Origin: CAXMQZ01 sp963719055
GTDB lineage: Bacteria > Acidobacteriota > Thermoanaerobaculia > Multivoradales > JAHEKO01
NCBI GenBank assembly: GCA_963719055.1
Contig: CAVRAU010000020.1
Coordinates: 1-64,000, forward strand
Length of the DNA: 64,000 nucleotides
Reading direction: 5' to 3'
Part shown: one piece after another, positions 24,926 to 35,284 of the stretch
How positions within the stretch are numbered: the first letter of the stretch is position 1
How the letters are laid out: each line of letters begins with the position of its first letter
Notes under the pieces: model-generated
Database searches by the model: none
What the model was told of the DNA's origin: nothing
Seen by the model: the letters and a program-made list of their open reading frames with translations, nothing else
Made by a program: the position numbers and the translations under genes

Positions 24926-26647
24926 CTATTCAATCTCTCTTTGGAGAAGGTTGGAGGCCCCGGGTAAGAGGTCTACAGGCGTCGCTCCCGTCTCCTCACC
25001 GCCCAGCGTTCCAAGCAACCTCTCGAACGCCCTCGGATCGGCAAGAGCCTGCTGGATCAGCTCAGGACCCCATTGCCGCAGCTCGTCCTCTACCGCCGCC
25101 AGGGGCACATCGAAAAGGTTCGCGACCAGGGGCCCGAGCTCCTGCGGAGTTCGGTCGACAATGGCTGCCAGGAGCTTCAAGTCCTCGGCAGCGGATTCGG
25201 TAGGCTCGGGGAAGGACTCGGGCGGCGCAAGGTCGGCCTCGAGCAGGGCCTTGACGTTCAGGATGCCGGCCCCGTAGCGGTCCGGATTCCACTCAGCCGG
25301 CGCCTGGGCCGTCCTACGAAGGACTTCGCGAAAGACCTCTTGCAGCGGAGCCCCCAGGGTTCCGGGGACTGGGTCGGCAAGATCGCGGTACGCCAGCCAC
25401 AAGGCCGCCGCCCCTGCCACGTTGGCGACGGCATATGACGTCCCTTGTCCAGGTGTCAGCTCGTCGGTCGGCGCCGAGGCTTCTCGGCGCTTCGCCGTCC
25501 AGACGTGCTCACCCGGAGCCGAGACGTCCACGGCTCCCCCTCGGGAGGACCCGATCCAGGGCTTGTTCGCGATGTTGGTGGCGGCGATTGCCAGGCACTG
25601 GTCGTAGGCTGCCGGCGCCACCACAAACCTCACACAATTGCCCGCGGCCGCGGCGACGATGACATCGTTGCGAACCGCGCGCTTGATCGCCGCTTTGAGA
25701 CCGAAGAACGCACGGCCTCCGAGGCTCATCGAGATGACGTCGCAACCTGCATCGACAGCATGATTGACGGCCCGCGCCAGATCCGAGTCGAACACCTGGA
25801 TGACGCTTTTCGCTGTGCGGATCGGAACGAGCGTAGCCTTGGGTGCCATCCCCTTGATCTCCCCCTGCTCGTGCTCACTGACGATCACGGTACCGGTTCC
25901 TGTGCCGTGTCCCGGGTTCAGCATCCCGCCGCTGTAGTCGAGAGGATCACGGGCGTCTGCTGGACCCTCCGCAAGCAAGTTCTTAGCGCGCGTCAGATCC
26001 AGTCGTGAGGCATCGAGCTCGACGTGCTCGGACCACCCCGTGTCCGGATGGCAGATCGAGATGCCCTCGCCGAAACGCTGGCCGGCCCCCGGCGGCGTCA
26101 GACCCCAAGCCTCGACGGCCGCCACTGATTTGACCGACCACTCCTTGTCGATCGGCGCTTCCTCTTCCACGAAACAGAGTTGGCCAGTCTCGAGCGCCTC
26201 GTCTTGCATCGGTTCGAGATCGGGCTCGGCTTCCGTGAGATCGAGCTCCTCCTCGAGGGCATAGGCGGAGTCCCACAGGTTCTGGGACTGCAGGGTCGTC
26301 TGCGGCACAGACACCCGGAACATGCGAGCCATGCCGTCGGGATCGTCAGCTGGATCGATATCCTCGAACAGTCGTTCCACTGTCGCCTGCGTCCCGTATC
26401 GGGCCCGAACTCGCTCTTCGAGCACCACTGGATCCGATGTCGCGCGCGTCTGAACGACAAAGTGGGCCAAGATTTCCGTGACTTCGAGGACCTGGGATTC
26501 CTCACCAGCGGATTCTTCTGAGGCGGAATCTCCGTTCTGCGGATCGGTGCATGCGACGACCAAGAGAGCGCAAGCAACTGAGACTGCGAAGCTCCCTCGC
26601 AGATCGCCAAGACTCTTGGGAAAGGTTGACACTTGTATCTTCATCAT
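24926..26647 (-). CDS. S8 subtilase lipoprotein
   Basis: From the ATG at 26647 (a second ATG follows at once) the N-terminus has a lipoprotein signal with lipobox VVAC, so Cys33 would be acylated and the enzyme held on a membrane facing the periplasm or outside. A prodomain-like segment (about 60-150) precedes the S8 domain. Its triad is complete: Asp in ICHPDTGW, His in NPGHGTGTGT, Ser in GQGTSYAVANVAG, and oxyanion Asn in AAAAGNC. A helical C-terminal region of about 100 residues rich in Glu and Leu follows. It is the first gene of the three-protease unit, 34 bases before the next start, and may process the other two. Confidence 0.9.
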   Translation of the reverse strand: MMKIQVSTFPKSLGDLRGSFAVSVACALLVVACTDPQNGDSASEESAGEESQVLEVTEILAHFVVQTRATSDPVVLEERVRARYGTQATVERLFEDIDPADDPDGMARMFRVSVPQTTLQSQNLWDSAYALEEELDLTEAEPDLEPMQDEALETGQLCFVEEEAPIDKEWSVKSVAAVEAWGLTPPGAGQRFGEGISICHPDTGWSEHVELDASRLDLTRAKNLLAEGPADARDPLDYSGGMLNPGHGTGTGTVIVSEHEQGEIKGMAPKATLVPIRTAKSVIQVFDSDLARAVNHAVDAGCDVISMSLGGRAFFGLKAAIKRAVRNDVIVAAAAGNCVRFVVAPAAYDQCLAIAATNIANKPWIGSSRGGAVDVSAPGEHVWTAKRREASAPTDELTPGQGTSYAVANVAGAAALWLAYRDLADPVPGTLGAPLQEVFREVLRRTAQAPAEWNPDRYGAGILNVKALLEADLAPPESFPEPTESAAEDLKLLAAIVDRTPQELGPLVANLFDVPLAAVEDELRQWGPELIQQALADPRAFERLLGTLGGEETGATPVDLLPGASNLLQREIE

Positions 26648-26793
26648 TCGCCTCCTCCGGCGCCTATCTACCGGCTTATCCACCCCTGTAGCCCCATATC
26701 GGCATGCAGTGTCCTCTGTTGATGTTACTCCGGCCTACAGCGAGAGCACTGCAAGCGAGGGTAGCTTGCATCGGTATCTTCTATAACTAGTGT

Positions 26794-26818
26794 TGTCTCA
26801 GTAAACCTTCCTGAGACA
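26794..26818. promoter_or_regulatory. Inverted repeat upstream of the three-protease unit
   Basis: TGTCTCAG (26794-26801) and CTGAGACA (26811-26818) form a perfect 8-base inverted repeat with a 9-base spacer, in the 217-base gap between the patatin stop and the subtilase start. The right arm extends to CTGAGACAGGA, which recurs at 35157 before the other minus-strand unit. A regulator binding site is the most likely reading. Confidence 0.55.
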
Positions 26819-26864
26819 GGAAATGCAAGTGTTGTACGCGGTTGGGCCGCCGGCCAGGAGCAGT

Positions 26865-29698
26865 CTAGGACCCTGATTCGAGCTCGCTCATGAGATCTTG
26901 CCAGGCTTTCTGATGCTCGCTCTCCGGATCCTCCGCCCACTCTTGCACCACCGGCAGATTGTGCCGAGTACGCCGAATGCCCCAGCCCTCCTTCTCCCCC
27001 TCGCATAGTCCAACCGCCGCACTCGGGCCGGACTGATGCAGGTCTTCGATCACCTGCCGCAGGGCGAAGCTGTCCAGTGTGACAGTTTCGTTGGAGGCCG
27101 GGTCGGGGTCGGTGAGGTGGACATAGCGGGGCAGCATCCAGTGGGTGCCGAGGCCGCCGTCGATGCGCATGAATTCGGGCATGGCGAGGTCGTGGAAGTG
27201 GACTCGGCCTCCGGCGGTGGCGTAGAGGTCGGTGACTTCCTGGAGGAGCTCACCGATGAGGCCGCTGGCGATCTTGCCGGGGGCGCCGAACTTGGTGCCG
27301 ATGCCGCGGTCCTGGGAGTAGTCGGTGGAGCCGGCGGAGGCTTCGGCCATGACGATGTGGATGTCGGGCAGCGCGGCCGGCTCTTCGGGCATCCTCCCCA
27401 GAGCTTCACGCAGGGCGTAGAGCAGCGAGATGAGGCCCCGGTTGTCGGTGGCGCCGCCGTCGGTCACCCAGTAGCGATCCGTCCTGTCGCTGTCGACCGG
27501 CGCGTTCGAAAAGACCGGCGGGAAGTTGGCATTGAGCGCGGCTCCCACGGGGAAGAGCACCTTCGGGTCTCGCACCACGACGTACTCGAATGCCGTACTG
27601 GACTCACCTTGGGGAAAGGCGTCCGAAGCGTCGAGGTTGGTGAAGATCAACCGGCCCCCAGCCACCGAGCCGTCGGTCTGCTTGCGACGATCGCTCTTGG
27701 CCACTGCCCGGGCGAAGTCCGGTTCCTTAGCACAGTCGTCGCACTCGAGGTGGCCGGCCAGAGAGGTGTTGAGAATCAGGCCCATGGAATCGAGCTCGCC
27801 GAGGGTCTGCTTTCCTTCGCGCGTTCGGCGAAGTCGGGCCGGTTCATGTTGCCGTCGAGCTTCGGGCACTCCTCGAAGAACGCGCGGCACAGGCTCTCGG
27901 CCAGGAGTTGGCCCGACCGGGTACCTGCGACGATTCGCCACTCGGACACCCCCTCCAGCACGTCCCAGATGAAGGGCCGGCTCATGTCGCAGCGAAACTC
28001 GTCCCAGGCGGTGCCGTCAGAGTCACTCTGGAGATCCTCGATCCTGGTGGAGTAGTAGGCCAGAGCGGCCCCGCCTCCCGACACCCCGCTGGCCAGCACC
28101 ACCTGATCGAGAGCGCCGATGGAGTGCAGTCCGCGCAAGACAGACTCGGTGTAGAGCGCCGCGCGAGTTCCGCCGCCAGAAGCGGCAAGCAGCACGACGT
28201 CTTCCCTGGGCTCCTCGGTCCAGATGAGCTCGGCCAGATCGAGACCCGACGGTCCTTCCGCCACCGCAGACCCTGGCGGGGTCGTCACGATCGCGATCGG
28301 CTGTTGCGGCATTCGCGAGAGAACCAGGCCGAGAATCGTGGCCAGGCCGAAGAGCATGAGGTTCACGAAGCCGAAATAGAAATCAACTCGGCGCTTGAGC
28401 TTGCTCAGTTCTTCGCGTGCTGTCGACCGGCGTGCTGTGCTACCCTTCAGCTGACTCCACGATGCTGACTCGATCAGCCTGTCGAAAAGGTCCTTCTTCT
28501 CGTAGAGCTCGAAGGCTTCTGCAGAGTTCGCCAGATCGCCGATCGAGATCATCCGGCCGCCCCCGTGAATCTGGACTCTGCGCCCGACGAGGGCGATCTT
28601 GGTGTTCTGGGCGAATGGCTCCTCTGGGTCGGTGTCGTAGGTCGCCTGTCCAACCAGATCATTCGACCGCTGCAGGAGGCCGATCAACTCCTCGAGCAGA
28701 CGTCGGTTGAGCCAGTACTCGGTGAACCAGAAGAGGAGATAGGCCGCGAGAATGTAGCTCAGCATCGTGTGCCAGGAGCTGGACTCGACGACGGTCTGGA
28801 TGTAGGAGATCCCTGCCACTCGTCCTACGGCGAGCACGATGATCACCAGCGAGACCACGAGTTGGCCACCGATGAAGAAGGCTCGGCGCACCAGCGGCAG
28901 CATCGAGTTGAAGCGGCCGTGGAAACCGGGAAAGCTCAACAACAGCCACGTCACCAAGAGCAACCCCAGCGCCCACCAATCCAGAGCCAGGTAGTAGGGC
29001 AAGAACAGCAGCACTAGCGAAGGAAAGAACAGGAGGGCCAGTGGATTCTCGAGCGGTGCTCGGACGATGGATCGCAAGATGCTCCCACCGGTGACCTCGG
29101 GCGCTTGTGGCGGAGGCACGAACAGGTTGGCGTGCGGCAAGAGAGCTGCAAAGCCGGATCCGACTTTGAGGCCCTTGAAGATGCCGCGACTCAGGGATTT
29201 CGCTACCAGTAGCAAGACCCCCACGAGGACCAGGAAGAAAGGCACCAGGGCGTGACGGTAGATTCCCTGGCCCCATTCGAGCGCCTCCCGGGCTCCCGGC
29301 CAGAACCAGACGGCTCCGACGACAAGGGTCATCACCAGGAGCTGGACTTCCATCAGGTACTTGACGCCGACCCAGCGTGCAGCCAGGTAGGACACGACAA
29401 GAGAGAGTAGGAAGAGAACCAGCGCACCGACCCCGCGCCAACCCAGCGTCGGACCGTAGATGAGAAACAGCAGCAGCGCCGCGGGGAGGATGAAAGCCAG
29501 AGGCGAGTGGCCGTCGACCTTCAGCAGGCGCTTGGACAAGCCACCGTAGCTGCGGTGGTTGCGGAAATCCCACATCCTCCATCTGTAGTCCAGGACGCTG
29601 GGAGCACAGGCAAAGAGACGCTTCCAAAGAGGCAGCTCTCGTTTCTCCTCGAAGCACTTCTTCCAGCCATACCGTGGCCTGGGGTTCTCGCCCGACAT
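26865..29698 (-). CDS. Patatin-like phospholipase with a multi-span membrane N-terminus, one frameshift
   Basis: The rebuilt protein is about 944 aa. Residues 60-450 hold roughly ten hydrophobic spans in two blocks split by a soluble loop (QIHGGGRMISIGDLANS). The C-terminal half is a patatin domain: ASGGGTRAAL (oxyanion), SGVSGGGAALAYYS (nucleophile elbow) and WVTDGGATDNRG (catalytic Asp). The frame changes near 27815-27830, between 'NRPDFAER' and 'GKQTLGELDSMGLIL', and here a missing base fits best. Patatins hydrolyse acyl esters, and anchoring would place the active site at the inner membrane. It is the last of six close-packed genes, starting 10 bases after the MBL stop. The large membrane domain is unusual for a patatin. 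Confidence 0.85.
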
Positions 29699-29707
29699 CG
29701 GAGTGAC

Positions 29708-30977
29708 CTAGCTCACCTGGATGGTCTGCTCGTGAAACAGATCCTTCGGTTCCACGTCCTCGGTGGTGTGGTAGTCGCTGTTCTTCTCCAACGCCTCGAC
29801 GAGCGGCTTGCGCGGCACTTCAGTCTCCCTCGATTCGGATCCGTGCTTGCCCTTCATCGTCGAGACAAGGGTCTGCAGTCGGTCTGCCGCCTGGGCAGAG
29901 GACTTCTTGTCGAAGTTGCTCCACAGGGTCTTGGGTGTGGCGTTGAGGCTGCCGTGGTGCCCGACCTTGTAGACCGTCACGTCTTTCAGGAGCTGCAGAA
30001 TCGCCGGCTGGCTCAGGGCGTACTTCCAGTTCTCTAGTTGGGCGTCCCCCGGGAACAGCAGACTCTGATCGCCGACCTGGAAGAGCAGAATGACGCTGGT
30101 GTTGTTGAGCGCTGTGTCGAGGATTCGGACGATTTCGCGAACTTGCTCGCGTCGCAGTTCCTTCATCCGCTCTTGCAGCCAACGACTCGACCGGGGGCGC
30201 CGTAGCGCCTTGAACTTCTTGGGGAAAGAGCAGCTCGCGCGCGCTCATCGACAGCTCGCCGGTCAGCGCCATCAGGTGCCAGAACTCGGTCTCGTCCTTC
30301 GAGCGCTGCTTGCGGATGGTGTCGGTCTGTTCCAGGGTCGGGGGCCCCAGGACATGCACTTTGACCCCGGGCAGGATGAGCCCCGACTTCGCTCCGAAGT
30401 GGACGTAGCGTCGCTTCTTGCCCATCTTCATCAGGTTCTCGACCGCCGAGAGGTTCTTGATGTTGTTCTCGCCCATGAAGGAGAGTCGGCTGCGCAGTGC
30501 GCTCGGTCGCCATCCCTCCACCTCTTTGTAGATCACTTCTGCCACGCCATGCATGTCGTCGAGCATGCCGATCAGCGCCCGGCCCGACTGCGAGACCTTG
30601 GTTGGCTTGTTGGCGTCGCGCTGGGCCGAGGGGTCCTCGGTCCAGGGTTGGATCACCAGATCGGGCTTCAGTGCGCCGATGACATCGCCGGTGCCCTTGC
30701 CATCCGCTTTGGTGGCGAAGCCGCTGATGTGGTCTCTGTGGCGGTGCGTCGCCACGATGGCGTGCAGATCATCGCCACAGGTCGCCTGGATCGACTTGGC
30801 CACCTTCATCATGTGGTCCTTGGTCGAGTTCTTCGGCCTCGCGGTACTGCCGTAGTCGATCAGCACGTAGCGGTCCGAGGTCTTGTAGTGGAACCCGAGA
30901 AGAAAACAGTCGCCGAAGCCGACCTGATAGGAGCGGATGCTGATGCGTTTTGGTTTCGGGGCCGGCATGGCTACCAT
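29708..30977 (-). CDS. Metallo-beta-lactamase-fold hydrolase (ComEC C-terminal-like), one frameshift
   Basis: The ATG at 30977 overlaps the stop of the upstream metallopeptidase gene. The 422-aa rebuilt chain has the MBL metal motif THRHRDH at residues 77-83, with 'YVLIDYG' before it. Later come LLFPGDAQLENW and VYKVGHHGSLNATP, which supply the remaining ligands and the HHGS motif typical of the COG2333 group related to the ComEC nuclease-like domain. The frame shifts once, near 30165-30200. No signal peptide, so cytoplasmic. Substrate could be a nucleic acid or a small phosphodiester. A second, different MBL protein is encoded three genes upstream. Confidence 0.82.
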
Positions 30978-32692
30978 CCCTCCGGGTTTCTGACTCCGTG
31001 CCCTACGGCACGCTGTCGGTGGATATTGGAGAAACGGCGCAGAGCCGACGAGCCCTTGCGGAAGAACCCGTAGTTCCACATGTGGTCCAGGCGCACGGAC
31101 TGCCGATCCCTGTGAACAACGTTGTTGTGGATGTGAAACTTGAGCCGCCCGTATTCGTCGAAGATCAGGGTGCCTCCACCGTGCAGGGAGACTTGCGTGT
31201 CCATGGGCATTCCGTCAGGACGTCGGATGTCGAAGAAGTTCAGCTCGCGAGCGCTGATGGTCAGGGTCTGGATGTATTCGGCCACGACTTCGTTCAAGAC
31301 GAAACCGTCGGGTCCGACCCGCACACTCGGCCGCACCGAGATCATCCGGCCGTAGGCGTCTTCGGTCAGCTTCAGCTTCTTGCGGTTCTCCCAGAGGAAA
31401 CGGAAGACCTCGTCAGGGTTGCTCCGCATGGCCTCGAAATGGGTACGGCCGTATTCGAGGGCGTCTGGCGGGGGTACCCAATGTCCCTCGCCCGCTGCAC
31501 CCTCGCCTATCGAAGCGGGCTTGATGCCATAGGACCCAAAGCTCGCGAGGAGGAGATCGCGCAGTCTGTACCGGGAGTCATTGGGCCGCACCTCGGCATC
31601 GCTGGTGAGCACCGCGCTCAGAAAATCTGAAAACTCCAGGTGGACAGGTGGCGTGTAGTCCAAGGCGCGAATGGCCATCGTCAGCAGGGTGTCGGCGATA
31701 GTGGCGCCCTCTTCGACGACCCGTTCGCGGCTCAAGAATCCCGTCTTGATCTGGCCCAGCCCTTCGAGCCGCCGTACCCAGGCATCGAGGAAAGCGTTCA
31801 GCACGGCGGCAGCTAGAATTTCCCCACGTCGATGCGGTTGCAGAAAGTCTTCGTCTTCCTGGTAGTGATGGGGGTCGGGTTCGAGCTCCACGGAGCGTCG
31901 CAGGGCGCTGCCCCGGATGGCGGTGATCTCTTTGCCCAACTCTTCGGCAAGCCCAAGAAGACCGGACCGGCGCAGCTTGTCCTTGGTGATCGCCTTTTTG
32001 GAGATCAACTTCGGGTTCTTCTTCTTGCCCTGCGCGTGGTCGATGATGCGGCTGGCCACGCCCTCGAGAGAGAACACTGACAGCAGCGCCACTACGTCGG
32101 CGAAGCCCTCGTGGAAGGCGGCTTGATCGGCCGACGATGGGTCCGTGAAGCGCTCGCGGAGTCCGTCGAGCAGGGCGTGGGTCGTTTCATGCACCACGAC
32201 GTCGTGCGACAGGCAGGTGTAGACCATTTTGCCTTCCCGCGACGGGAAGTAGCCGAAGAGAAGGGCATGGTCATCGGGTGAGTAGAAGGCGTTGGCGTCC
32301 GCGAAGGCGTGCGGCACGACGTTCAGGTGATGGCCGTAGAAACCCCAAGCCACTCGCCGGCCCAGTGCCTGCTCGAATCGGGCGAGAGTGCGCATCACCA
32401 GGGCGTAGACGTTCTGGCAGTGAAAGCCGGGATCTTCGAGAAGCTGTTTGTCCGTGGCACCGGCGAAATCATCCTGCCGGGGCCTGAGTTTGTACTCCTT
32501 GTAGAAGATGTCGCGAGAGGCATCGTAGTCCACCACGTGAACTCGATAGCCTCGCGGCCCGCCCGAGAGCTCTTCGGCGGGGATCTCGATCTGGGCCCGC
32601 ACGATCTTCTTGTGCCGCGGGCCGGTCGGGTCCTGGACGGTGGGGTCCTGCGCCACCACGGTCAACTTGCGAGTTCGGTCTCCGTCAGGCAT
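30971..32692 (-). CDS. Gluzincin-type zinc metallopeptidase
   Basis: The 573-aa protein has an HExxH motif (HETTH, residues 168-172) and a downstream HEGFAD with Glu195 as the likely third zinc ligand, as in the gluzincin clan that includes M4 thermolysin. The surrounding helix, 'VVVHETTHALLDGLRE', is typical of bacterial M4-like proteins that lack a secretion signal. There is no signal peptide or prodomain, so it appears cytoplasmic, unlike classical thermolysins. The C-terminal third is beta-rich (TQVSLHGGGTLIFDEYGRLK) and may bind a partner. It starts 8 bases after the SGNH stop and overlaps the next MBL gene. Confidence 0.8.
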   Translation of the reverse strand: MPDGDRTRKLTVVAQDPTVQDPTGPRHKKIVRAQIEIPAEELSGGPRGYRVHVVDYDASRDIFYKEYKLRPRQDDFAGATDKQLLEDPGFHCQNVYALVMRTLARFEQALGRRVAWGFYGHHLNVVPHAFADANAFYSPDDHALLFGYFPSREGKMVYTCLSHDVVVHETTHALLDGLRERFTDPSSADQAAFHEGFADVVALLSVFSLEGVASRIIDHAQGKKKNPKLISKKAITKDKLRRSGLLGLAEELGKEITAIRGSALRRSVELEPDPHHYQEDEDFLQPHRRGEILAAAVLNAFLDAWVRRLEGLGQIKTGFLSRERVVEEGATIADTLLTMAIRALDYTPPVHLEFSDFLSAVLTSDAEVRPNDSRYRLRDLLLASFGSYGIKPASIGEGAAGEGHWVPPPDALEYGRTHFEAMRSNPDEVFRFLWENRKKLKLTEDAYGRMISVRPSVRVGPDGFVLNEVVAEYIQTLTISARELNFFDIRRPDGMPMDTQVSLHGGGTLIFDEYGRLKFHIHNNVVHRDRQSVRLDHMWNYGFFRKGSSALRRFSNIHRQRAVGHGVRNPEGW

Positions 32693-32700
32693 GGGTCACC

Positions 32701-33505
32701 TCAAAACGTTCCCGGGAACTGCTTCTCGAGCTTACTGCGAAACTTCTCCGCGATCTGCTCGAAGCCGTCCCGCGACGGGTGCAGCTCGTCATTCCATTCA
32801 TTCTCGTTCAGCGTGTTGCGCGTCTTGATGTGGACGAAATTCAGGTTGTTCTGGGCCAGGTCGGCGAGCATCTCGTTGAAGTGGTTGATCAGCCAGCGGA
32901 CGATGCGCCGGGCGTCTGTGAGATCGGTGATGCCCTTGGCGTCGAATTGGGGTTTCATCCACGGGCCGACCTTGAAGCCGAGAATCTTGGCCGGTTTGCC
33001 GTTCGGAACGGCGTAGTCGTATCCGTGCACATAGATGATGCAGGTCGGGCGGCAGTCGTCACGAATGTCGATCAGATCGAGATAGGCGAATCTCAGTTGC
33101 TCGATCCGTCGCAGGGCCCTGGGTTTGTCGATGCAGTCTTCCCAGGTCATTCCTGGCAGCTTTGTCTTCAGAAGGGGCTCCAGATCAGATCCGACGATGT
33201 CGTTGCCACCACCACTGAACAGCAGAGCCTCGACGGGGTAGCGGGTCAGGTAGCGTCGGAGCTTCGTCCTCTGTTTGCTGCCGAAGATCTCCAGCAGCTC
33301 GTCGCCGTTCTTCTCCAGCCGCAGCAGAGAGATCTTGAAGTTGGCCATCTTGTCGAGATGATCGATCGTGTTGGCGTGGATCGGGAAGGAGAACCAGGAG
33401 TCACCCTCGCTGATGATGACGGGCCAAGTCGGGGTGGTCCTTGATCGACGGGACGAAGAACTTGAGCAGCATTCGTTCCTGTTTGTGGCTGAGTGTTGGG
33501 GACAT
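32701..33505 (-). CDS. SGNH-fold hydrolase, one frameshift
   Basis: ATG 33505 follows GGAGG. After about 30 residues the frame shifts by one base near 33425-33433, and the rebuilt 267-aa chain carries the SGNH blocks. These are ISEGDSWFSFP with the nucleophile Ser37, SGGGND with the oxyanion Asn at about 102, and NDELHPSRDGF with the Asp and His of the triad at about 239 and 242. SGNH enzymes cleave acyl or acetyl esters of lipids, sugars or peptides. No signal peptide is present. It lies 19 bases after the MBL gene in the same minus-strand unit. Confidence 0.82.
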
Positions 33506-33524
33506 GATGAGACCTCCTTTGTTC

Positions 33525-34505
33525 CTAGAGGCCCGCGACTCGGTTGTTGAGGAGTGCCGCCCAGTCGGTGGGGTTGCTCGACTCGGTGAGCGAGACCCCG
33601 GCGTTGAGGTCGACGTTCTGCCCTGGAGTGTCGCCGAATCTGGTGAGCCTGCGACGCCCTCCTGAGGTCACTCTGAGATGGATCGTCCCGGTATCGACTG
33701 TGAGGGCGGCCATCTGTCCGGAGACGCTGTTGAACTTGGCGAAGATGGCGGTCGCGGTCAGATCCGGAAGATGGTGACCGCTGTGCGGGTCGGAGGAGAC
33801 GATCACCTGGCTGGGCCCGAGGCGGGTGATGCGCTCCCACTGGGTGCCGTTGGGACTGCCGTGGTGGGAGGCCCGCAGGACCTGGCATTTGTCCTCCATC
33901 AGCCGCTCGGTGTCGAAGTAGCTCCAGTTCTCCATCTGGGCGTCCCCGGTGTTGATCATGCGGAACCGGCGCCAGCTCAGCCGGGTCATGATGCTCAGAT
34001 GATTGGTGTTGAAGACGTTGGCGTCTTCGAGCATGCGCACCAATCCGTTGGTGGGCCCGAGAAGCTCCAGAAACGGCGCTTCGTGATCGATCTCCGGGTC
34101 CACGCCGGCAGGGGGATCCGTCAAGGCGCCGTCCGGGTACCAGCGACTGTAGCCCGAGAGGAAGGTGGTGTTGGTCTGCTGGCTAGCCAGCCGGGCAATG
34201 AGAGCCCGATAGGTCGGTGGTCCCATCCCGAACTCGTGCCAGAACGGAGCTACGGTGGCCTCTTCGATGTTGCGCTCATCGGCGAGTCGGTTCGCTCCCC
34301 GAAAGTGATCATCGTGCGGGTGAGTGATGATCAGCTGCTCGATGGTGCCGTCGAGGCCGAGATCATCCAGTAGCTGGAGGAGCTTGGTGGGTCGCGTGGC
34401 ATCGATGACGACAACACGGCCCTGCGGCGAGATGATGATCGAGGTGTCGGCCTGGCCGACGCTCAGCATGTAGACGTGGAGATTGCCGTCGGGATTGTTG
34501 ATCAT
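33525..34505 (-). CDS. Metallo-beta-lactamase-fold hydrolase, COG2333-like
   Basis: The 326-aa protein is intact. The metal-binding motif THPHDDH is at residues 61-67, after 'VYMLSVGQADTSIIISPQGRVVVIDA', the family's opening strands with the buried Asp. 'FRMINTGDAQMENW' and 'VLRASHHGSPNGTQW' complete the MBL site in the style of ComEC C-terminal domains. A C-terminal beta-rich segment of about 80 residues follows. There is no signal peptide. It is only distantly similar to the second MBL in the island, so the two are not a recent duplication. It starts 4 bases after the stop of the 201-aa gene. Confidence 0.85.
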   Translation of the reverse strand: MINNPDGNLHVYMLSVGQADTSIIISPQGRVVVIDATRPTKLLQLLDDLGLDGTIEQLIITHPHDDHFRGANRLADERNIEEATVAPFWHEFGMGPPTYRALIARLASQQTNTTFLSGYSRWYPDGALTDPPAGVDPEIDHEAPFLELLGPTNGLVRMLEDANVFNTNHLSIMTRLSWRRFRMINTGDAQMENWSYFDTERLMEDKCQVLRASHHGSPNGTQWERITRLGPSQVIVSSDPHSGHHLPDLTATAIFAKFNSVSGQMAALTVDTGTIHLRVTSGGRRRLTRFGDTPGQNVDLNAGVSLTESSNPTDWAALLNNRVAGL

Positions 34506-34509
34506 GACG

Positions 34510-35115
34510 TCAGCTCTTCTGTTTCAGGTAGAGCTCGGAGAAGACCTCTTCTGCGGTCTTGCCCTCACCCATGGTGATCTTGGAGAACTCCTGCTGGCGA
34601 AGTGACTTCCTCGGATCGATCCCCTTGGCCGGTCGCTTCTTGATGGCATTCGTGATTTTCTTCTGCTGAGCAGATTGCCGGATCTTCAGGCTCTTGCGCT
34701 GCTTCGCGGTGGCGCTCGGCGGTGGCGGAGCCAGGTCAACAGGCTCCAGATTCGCCTCTTCCAGCTCCGCCTCGACAGTTTCCATCTGCATCTCGAGATC
34801 TGCGGCGGGAATGAATCCGGAGCCGCGAAACGACTTCCATCTGCGTGTGGTGGAGAAGACTGCGAAGAATGCGCGGAGCAGAGCATCGGGGTCGTAGGGT
34901 GGCCGATAGCCGTAGAGCTCTTCGAACTCCGCAAAGTCAGGCTCGGTGCAGCTCAGATCCACCCCGTCGGGCAGATCCTTGAGAGCCAGTTCCGAGATTC
35001 GGCCTGCCTCATGCAGGCGCTGCAGCTCCCCGAGTGGAATGAAGTAGGCCAGCCGGTATCGGCCCGCGCTGCACTCGTAGTAGTAGACGGGCTCCTTCGG
35101 TGAGGCAATTTCCAT
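34510..35115 (-). CDS. Protein of unknown family heading the hydrolase operon
   Basis: The 201-aa protein starts at 35115 after AAAGGAGG. The first 110 residues look like a compact acidic alpha/beta domain (YYYECSAGRYRLAYFIPLGE, then FEELYGYRPPYDPDALLRAFF). A Pro-rich break (DLAPPPPSATAK) leads to a strongly basic Lys/Gln/Arg tail (residues 140-185) that could bind nucleic acid or acidic partners. No known domain was recognised. As the first gene of the six-gene unit, translated 4 bases before an MBL protein, it could be an adaptor or sensor; this is inference only. Confidence 0.7.
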   Translation of the reverse strand: MEIASPKEPVYYYECSAGRYRLAYFIPLGELQRLHEAGRISELALKDLPDGVDLSCTEPDFAEFEELYGYRPPYDPDALLRAFFAVFSTTRRWKSFRGSGFIPAADLEMQMETVEAELEEANLEPVDLAPPPPSATAKQRKSLKIRQSAQQKKITNAIKKRPAKGIDPRKSLRQQEFSKITMGEGKTAEEVFSELYLKQKS

Positions 35116-35156
35116 GATGAGCCTCCTTTATATCTAAGTTGCCTGACAGAGGCTGT

Positions 35157-35166
35157 CTGAGACAGG
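35157..35166. promoter_or_regulatory. CTGAGACAGG motif upstream of the six-gene hydrolase unit
   Basis: CTGAGACAGGA starts here, 42 bases upstream of the 201-aa gene start, overlapping the small palindrome CTGTCTGAGACAG (35153-35165 on the plus strand). The same 11 bases form the right arm of the inverted repeat at 26811, before the other protease unit. Shared control is inferred. Confidence 0.5.
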
Positions 35167-35284
35167 AGGTCACCTCCGATTAGGACCAGGATACCGCCCG
35201 TTCAGACACCGCGGCAGATCACCCCACTACTTGGGGTGGTGCGCGCCTATCATTTCGGGTGTGGTGCATATGTCAATTGCTGAT

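Noticed and set aside
26794..26818. Inverted repeat read as a terminator for the patatin gene
   Set aside because: No T run follows on the minus strand, and one arm recurs upstream of another unit, which fits an operator better.
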